From the NCBI GenBank assembly GCA_964570205.1, contig CAZMXI010000010.1, positions 1 through 45,972 on the forward strand: a stretch of 45,972 nucleotides of DNA, given 5' to 3'. The translations under genes and the position numbers were made by a program. Of this stretch, positions 40,843 to 45,972 are shown one piece after another. The notes under the pieces are model-generated. The model worked only from the letters and a program-made list of their open reading frames with translations, searched no databases and was not told where the DNA came from. Source of the stretch: CAZMXI01 sp964570205 (GTDB taxonomy: Bacteria > Planctomycetota > Phycisphaerae > Tepidisphaerales > Tepidisphaeraceae). Each line of letters starts with the position of its first letter. Within the stretch, counting starts at the first letter, position 1.

Positions 40843-43371
40843 CTACGGGTTGTACAGCATCATTCCGCCGGAGATGGTCGCGGGCGCCTGTTGGCCATTG
40901 AGGATGAGCTTCGGGTCGCCGTTGACCTTGAGCTTCACGCTGCGGAGGTCGCCGGTGGCGTGGATCTGGTCGTTGCCGATGCGCAGGTAGGCATGATCGG
41001 CGAAGGTGAATGTCTCAATGCCGTCGGTAAGGGTGGTCGGCTGGTCATGGCCATCGCCCAGGCAGGCCATGACGCGATCGTTGATGCCGTCAGCGCCGAT
41101 GACGGCGACGGCGACCGCACGATCGGTCTGCTCGATGCGCCGGAATCCGGTGACGCGATGGCGGCCGGCTTTGAAGGGCTCGTGCAGGGCGACGAACGTG
41201 GTATTGGCCTTGTTGCGGGCGACGAGAATGGTCACGCCGCCGACCTCGTTGGCGGCGTCGGACTTCTCGCTCTTGCTCTTTTCCAGTCCGGCCGCGGAGC
41301 GCACAACCGGCGTGTCGCCGTAGTACACGCGCGTGCCGTCTTCACCGAGCATGCTGACGCGCACGCCGATCTTGCGGTCGTACCACTGCCGGCCGAGTAT
41401 GCTCTGGGAGACATCCTCGAGGGCGCAGGTCTGCAGGGTGGTCAGCGACCACGCACTGTTGTTGGCGTCGAGCTTGTGGACTCGCCTGAGCCGATAGCGA
41501 TCGCGTTCGATGGGGTCGGCCAGGCGCGCGGCAACAGCACGATTGGTCTGGTCATACAGCTTGCCATCCAGTTCGCCGGTGGCCCGCCAATCGGCGGGCG
41601 CGTCCGGATAGGCAGCGCCCAGGGCGTGGACCTGCCAGTGGTATTCATGAGGCTTGTCGCTGGTGAGTTGGTAGACGTCGAAGAGATACTCCCCGGTCAG
41701 GAAGAGCGCGCGGGTCATATCGACGCCGGGGAAGATCTCACGGGAGGCCTCCCGCGATTCTGTGGAAAGCGTGCGCTCGGCGAGGGGCTGGCCATCATCG
41801 ATGGCGGCTTTGTCCCTGGCCGGCTTGCCGCGTGCGATGACGAACTTGACTAGATGGTCGGCCGAAAACCGCGTGGGCACTTCGCCGATGGGGTTGGGCC
41901 AGTGGGGGTGGTCCTTCTTCGGATCCTGCTCATTGAGCTGCCATTGGAGGTTGTCGACCAGAACGCCGCAGTGTCCCCGTGTGCTGTCAGTCCAGATGCA
42001 GCCGCCGGCGTAGCCGTTGGAGATGCCTCGGTTGAAGTAAATGGGCCGGTTGAAGGCGTAGAGGCCGAGGATCGAGAACGCATCGTGAACGTAATGGACG
42101 TAATAGGTGGCGAGCTGGAACGCCACGGCGGGGTCTTCGCTTTCCCAGTAGGCGGGGGCTTCATTCCAGCGCAGCATGGCAAAGCCGCGCTCGCGGGCGA
42201 GGTAGCTTGGAGCGGGCGGTGCTTTGACCGCGGTTGGGTCGATCGGCGACAGGCCGAAGAAGAGCGATGGATAGTACCTGTCCTCATCGGGGCCGCGCAT
42301 CTGGGCCAGGAAATAGTCAAATCCGGCATCCGGCCACTGGGCATGGGCGATCTCGAACCAGAGCGGGGCGAGCATCTTGTCGACCTTCGTGTTCTGGTGG
42401 TCCCGGCCGTTCATGTTGGCGGCCATCCACGGCTTGTTGCCGCCGCTGCCATTGGGCAGATAGCCATCGACGAACGAGTGCTGGAAAAGGTATGGCGGCC
42501 CGCCCTGGATGCCCGAGCCCTTGGCGTCGCCCATCGTGACCTTGGGGTAATGTGCCCGGCCGGCGCCGAGGTCCATGCGGGGATAGCCGACACGGGGAAT
42601 GGATTCCAGGTACTTGCGCATGGTCGCCCCACCCTTGCCGACATAGCCATAGCCCATCTCATCCAGCCCCAGGCGCTGGAGCCCGCGGCACCAGAGCAGC
42701 ATCTCGCCGATCATCGAGTACTGCTTGCCGAATTCTTCCATGTAGAAGCAGCCGTCGGCGATGTAGTCATCGAAGTAGAATTTGAATCCGGCCTTGCCCG
42801 CGAACATCTGGCGGATGAGCGCCTGGTCCTTCATGACCAGGGCCATCATGTGGTAGGTGAACGGCCGGGGCCACTGCATGTTGGGCAGCCAGCTTGTGCG
42901 CGTGTAGCGCATCCTGTCTTCGGCGTGATAGGCGATGTAGGAGCGGAAGGTCTGCTCGATCCGCCCTCGCTCCTCCGGCGAGAGGCGGTCGTAGAGGACA
43001 TCGTAGCGCAGCACGTCGAGATAGCAGTCGTAATGCCGGCCGCCCTGGTCGAGCTTCTTCTCGTAGTTGCGCGGGTGCGTGCCGACGATCCTGAGCAGGT
43101 ACTGCTTTTCCTGCTCGCCGACCTTCTGGTCGCCCATCACCTGATAGCAGAGTAGGTTGCGGAAGGTCTGCCCGACACCGCGTTCCGCGAGCATCTTCTC
43201 GTACTGACGCCCGGCCCACGGCTCGGTCTCGATGCGCTTGCGGATGGCGGCCGCCTCATCGGCCGTCCAGAGGATGAACGGGTGCGGGGCATCCTTGAAC
43301 TGGGCATAAGATGGGCCGGAACCGCACGCAACAACGGCCAGAGCCGCGAGGAGGAATCGAGCGGATTTCAT
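40843..43371 (-). CDS. Secreted polysaccharide-lyase-like protein (heparinase II/III-type fold)
   Basis: The 842-residue protein has a signal peptide (to about residue 24, PSYAQ). The first half is helical with aromatic residues (for example TSWLPNMQWPRPFTYHMMAL and QYSMIGEMLLW), consistent with an alpha/alpha toroid. The second half is beta-rich (VFQLATYY-like and YEYHWQVHAL segments). This toroid-plus-sandwich order is found in heparinase/alginate lyase families. Tyr, His and Asn/Arg pairs (for example HVHYVHDAFS-like YYVHYVHDAF) could be catalytic, but I cannot assign a substrate. Probably degrades acidic polysaccharides. The ATG at 43371 is preferred over TTG 43374; the ribosome binding site is weak. 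Confidence 0.65.
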   Translation of the reverse strand: MKSARFLLAALAVVACGSGPSYAQFKDAPHPFILWTADEAAAIRKRIETEPWAGRQYEKMLAERGVGQTFRNLLCYQVMGDQKVGEQEKQYLLRIVGTHPRNYEKKLDQGGRHYDCYLDVLRYDVLYDRLSPEERGRIEQTFRSYIAYHAEDRMRYTRTSWLPNMQWPRPFTYHMMALVMKDQALIRQMFAGKAGFKFYFDDYIADGCFYMEEFGKQYSMIGEMLLWCRGLQRLGLDEMGYGYVGKGGATMRKYLESIPRVGYPRMDLGAGRAHYPKVTMGDAKGSGIQGGPPYLFQHSFVDGYLPNGSGGNKPWMAANMNGRDHQNTKVDKMLAPLWFEIAHAQWPDAGFDYFLAQMRGPDEDRYYPSLFFGLSPIDPTAVKAPPAPSYLARERGFAMLRWNEAPAYWESEDPAVAFQLATYYVHYVHDAFSILGLYAFNRPIYFNRGISNGYAGGCIWTDSTRGHCGVLVDNLQWQLNEQDPKKDHPHWPNPIGEVPTRFSADHLVKFVIARGKPARDKAAIDDGQPLAERTLSTESREASREIFPGVDMTRALFLTGEYLFDVYQLTSDKPHEYHWQVHALGAAYPDAPADWRATGELDGKLYDQTNRAVAARLADPIERDRYRLRRVHKLDANNSAWSLTTLQTCALEDVSQSILGRQWYDRKIGVRVSMLGEDGTRVYYGDTPVVRSAAGLEKSKSEKSDAANEVGGVTILVARNKANTTFVALHEPFKAGRHRVTGFRRIEQTDRAVAVAVIGADGINDRVMACLGDGHDQPTTLTDGIETFTFADHAYLRIGNDQIHATGDLRSVKLKVNGDPKLILNGQQAPATISGGMMLYNP

Positions 43372-43441
43372 CAACCTGCGCTACCGATGAACGGCAAGGC
43401 CGTTGCCCGGCGATGGCGGGGGGGGCTGCTGCGCATTGCCG

Positions 43442-45713
43442 CTAAGCGCCTTCAAGCTCTGGCACGCTCGGCAGCGGCTCCAGGCCGATCGCCTGCTCAG
43501 CGCGTTCAGCGCGGTGGGCCAGATCGGACATCAGTCGCATGTAAAGGCTGTAAACCGCATTCAGCGCCTCCTCGGCAGCGCCATAGAGCGGGCCGATGTC
43601 CTCTGAGGATGGCACGTTGGGCAGCGCGAATCGCCCGATGCTCGCGCCTTTCTCCGAATGCTCATACGGATACGGTGTGCCGCGAAGCGCGTTGAATAAC
43701 TCCATGAGGCATGCCGCCATCCGCCTTGCGCCCGCCATGACCGTCTGGATGAGCAATTCGGGATTCTTCTCCGGCTTGATCTGCGCCAGCAGCGCGCCAT
43801 ACTCGAAGAAGGCCTGCCGCAGGCGTTCCACCCCGCCGGCAGCGCAGCGCAGGGCGTTCAGCGCATCCAGCAGGCGGTCGCCGGAGCCTGGGGCGGCCTC
43901 ATCGCGAAGGTCGTAACCATCGTGCGGCTCATCCATAGGATCGGCACCCAACTCGGCAACAACCGGAGGCTTGGTCTGCGCTGATGTCTCGATGGCCAGC
44001 GCCAGGTGCAGCCGCCTGATGGTGATGTCGAGCAGCTTGTCCAGCGCCTTGCGCGAGGCCTCGGCCTGTGACTGCGCTTCGGCCTGAAGCTGCCGGATGG
44101 CTGCCGGATCGGCGCTCGGAAGCTCGAAATCGGCCGCCTTGACCGTCGTGAAGCCGGCCTGATGAAGGGCGCGCACCCGGGCGATGCTGGCCAGGCGGTT
44201 GTCGGCCTTGTCGAAGACCGCGGCGGCGGCGCGGGCGGATCCGGCGTGTTCCATGAGCACGGATCGCGCTGACAGAATCTTCTCGGCGGCGATGTCGGGA
44301 TCAATGGCGCTGCTGATGCGGTCGCCGAAGACCGGACGCACCGGATCCAGCAGGCCCTGGAAGAACCGCGAGGCGGCCTCGAAGTCGGCCTTGGCCTGGC
44401 CGCGGTGGGCGACCATGGACTCGGTCGCGACAAGATGATCGGCCGAAAACTCCGGGCCGCGGCGATCCTGGTAGAAAGCCAGCGTCGTGCGGCGGGCAAG
44501 CGTGAAGTAATCCTTGAACAGCACCGTCGCGGGGGCTTCCACAGTGATGATGCCGGGGGCGGCCTCGGCCCGGGCGGCGGCGATGCGCGCTGAGTCGGAG
44601 GGGTGCGAGTCGAACAGGCCGGTCTTGGACTGGCTGACGTACTTCAGGATCTTCCCGCGGACGTCGGCCGGCATGTCCTGTTCCTTGGTCTGGATGAATG
44701 CGGGCAGGTCATCGCACAACCTTCGCTCGCGCCATGCGCTGGCCAGTTCGCTGAACGCCGCCTGCGTAGTGACGTTCAGGAGCGCCAGCCGGCTGGCGGT
44801 TTCCTCGAACGACTTGCTGCCGCCGACGCGTATCTCGTAGCGGTCNNNNNNNNNNCTGCCGCGACATGAACGAGCTGAGGACATGGCCGGCGTACATCAG
44901 GACCCAGGGGATGCGGCGCGTGAGCCAGACGAAGAACCGCGTGATGGCGACGATCAGCGCAGCGCCCCAGTGATCGGAGTCCCGCTGGAAACCGACGAGC
45001 CACTCATCCCACGAATCGCGCTCGTAGACCACGCGGGCAAACCAGTAGTTGATCACGCGGATGACGAAGCCCAGCCGCATGGCCGCCCCCTGGGTGAAAT
45101 GGCCGAATTCGTGCGCCAGTACACCTGTAAGGTTGCGCAGCGACAATCCTGCCACCAGGGGCAGGCCGATGGTGAGGACAAGACGTCCGGTGAACACGCC
45201 CAGGAATCCGCCGTCGAAGCTTGCGGATGCATTCACCTCGGTATCGACGTCGATGCGGGAGGGCCGGGGCGCTCCGACGGCATCGCAAAGCTTGTCCACG
45301 AACGTGTAGAGGAACGGATCTGCGCCGCGGTGGATCGTCATCGGCTCGGTACGGTTGCCCCGCTTGGCGAAGAGCGGTTTGATCATGAAAAGGACGACCA
45401 CCGCCCCGGCGACCAGCGGGACCAGGTAAACCAGGAGCTTGCCTCTGGCGCTGCCCCTTCCCGTGAACACTATGCCAGCGCCATGGATTGCCCACCACCA
45501 CACGCACCAGCCAGCGCCCACGACCATCGCGACATAGATCAGCGGCAGGATGAGCATCGCGATGGCGACCAGCGCCAGGGCGAGCTGGTAGAGCAAGCCC
45601 GCCCTGGTTGGCGCGATGGGCGCATCGAGCATGGCGAGGATCTGCCGGGGATCAGGCGCAGACGATCTGGCTGACTCGCGAAGTTTCGGAACGGCTGCAG
45701 TCGAACCGGCCAT
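43442..45713 (-). CDS. M48 family metallopeptidase, interrupted by an assembly gap
   Basis: N-terminal half 45713-44856 (286 residues) has a transmembrane hairpin, the zinc motif VLAHEFGHF (H201 E202 H205) and further membrane segments. C-terminal half 44845-43442 (467 residues) starts DRYEIRVGGSKSF and continues as a long helical domain. In M48 proteins of this type a short segment such as MEYDA sits exactly between, and its Glu is the third zinc ligand. Each half reads in frame up to the gap, so the gene is probably intact in the organism, with total length about 758 residues. The start at 45713 is preferred over upstream open codons inside a terminator-like stem. Confidence 0.8.
44846..44855. 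other. Assembly gap (10 N)
   Basis: Ten N bases separate the two halves of the M48 gene. Ten is not divisible by three, so the N count does not represent the true length. Homology suggests about 15 missing bases. Confidence 0.95.
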
Positions 45714-45869
45714 ATTGGCCCCCAGTGCTGTCGAGGTCACGGATGAAAGCCCACCCGAAGGCATGCCCGCCCGCGACGCAAACGACCTGCCCTCGGACCC
45801 ACCGGCACAAGCGACATGCCGGACGGCGGTATGATCGCAGGCGAGCCCTGCCTTGTCGATAAGCGCGCA

Positions 45870-45900
45870 AAAAGCCCGGGCCACAAGGACCCGGGCTTTT
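45870..45900. terminator. Bidirectional terminator left of the right-edge gene
   Basis: AAAAGCCCGGG (45870-45880) pairs with CCCGGGCTTTT (45890-45900) around a 9-base loop. It lies just after the minus-strand gene whose C-terminus is at 45916-45972 and before the M48 gene. Confidence 0.8.
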
Positions 45901-45915
45901 CTATCTGATCAAGTG

Positions 45916-45972
45916 TCAGTCGGCAGGCCCTTCGCGTTCATTGCTGACCGCGTTGGCCGGTTGAGGCACGAG
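45916..45972 (-). CDS. C-terminal end of an unidentified gene
   Basis: The minus strand is open from the right window edge to TGA at 45918-45916, encoding VPQPANAVSNEREGPAD before the stop. It is followed 15 bases later by a strong terminator, which supports a real gene end. Too little is visible for a family. Confidence 0.4.
   Translation of the reverse strand, partial: LVPQPANAVSNEREGPAD

Noticed and set aside
1..45972. CRISPR arrays, tRNA, rRNA, transposases
   Set aside because: No direct repeats with regular spacers, tRNA cloverleaf or IS motifs were noticed by eye.

Overview
The window is GC-rich DNA from a member of the Planctomycetota, most likely of the Phycisphaerae type. The evidence is three secreted proteins with the planctomycete N-terminal LEPR-XLL signature (LERLENRQLLS, IEPLEKRELLT, IEALESRQLLS), plus DUF4159, DUF1080, YdjY and PilZ families that are common in this phylum. 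The species cannot be named from the sequence. A 10-base N run at 44846-44855 marks a scaffold join, so this is probably a draft genome or MAG. I saw no rRNA, tRNA, CRISPR array, insertion sequence or prophage.

Layout. 1-5.5 kb: the end of a TraB/GumN-like gene, a membrane-anchored tandem DUF4159 protein, endonuclease V (minus strand), a half-size TauE/SafE-type permease and a family 9 (heptosyltransferase-like) glycosyltransferase. 5.6-6.7 kb: an amidohydrolase. 6.8-17.8 kb: three LEPR-XLL surface or secreted proteins, namely an RTX-repeat plus S53 peptidase-like protein, an RTX-repeat protein, and a 2338-residue giant protein. 18.4-19.6 kb: parB with one perfect parS palindrome on each side and no adjacent parA. 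20-25.3 kb: a secreted alpha/beta hydrolase with a coupled 56-residue membrane peptide, a minus-strand PilZ / YdjY / membrane-protein operon, rpmE (L31), a stand-alone LuxR-type HTH protein, a lipoprotein and an HTH-coiled-coil-TM protein. 25.4-30.6 kb: a divergent pair of secreted proteins (a carbohydrate-binding-like protein and an SGNH hydrolase) and argS. 30.7-33.6 kb: a VTC / DUF4956 / HlyD-type operon, probably linked to polyphosphate. 33.6-37.0 kb: a minus-strand run of murI, a HEAT-repeat lipoprotein, a zinc MDR dehydrogenase and a QueC-like protein whose PP-loop is degenerate. 37.3-46 kb: a CheY-like receiver, a DUF1080 lipoprotein, isocitrate dehydrogenase, a metallophosphoesterase, a large lyase-like secreted protein, an M48 metallopeptidase broken by the assembly gap, and the last codons of one more gene.

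How it works together. The window mixes core genes (argS, murI, icd, rpmE, parB) with cell-surface and polysaccharide-processing genes. The least explained parts are the LEPR-XLL cluster, the QueC-like/dehydrogenase pair, the VTC-DUF4956-HlyD operon and the membrane-anchored HTH protein with its dyad. Promoters with TAGAAT or TATAGT -10 boxes and terminators with AAGCCC...GGGCTT stems recur and help define transcription units.
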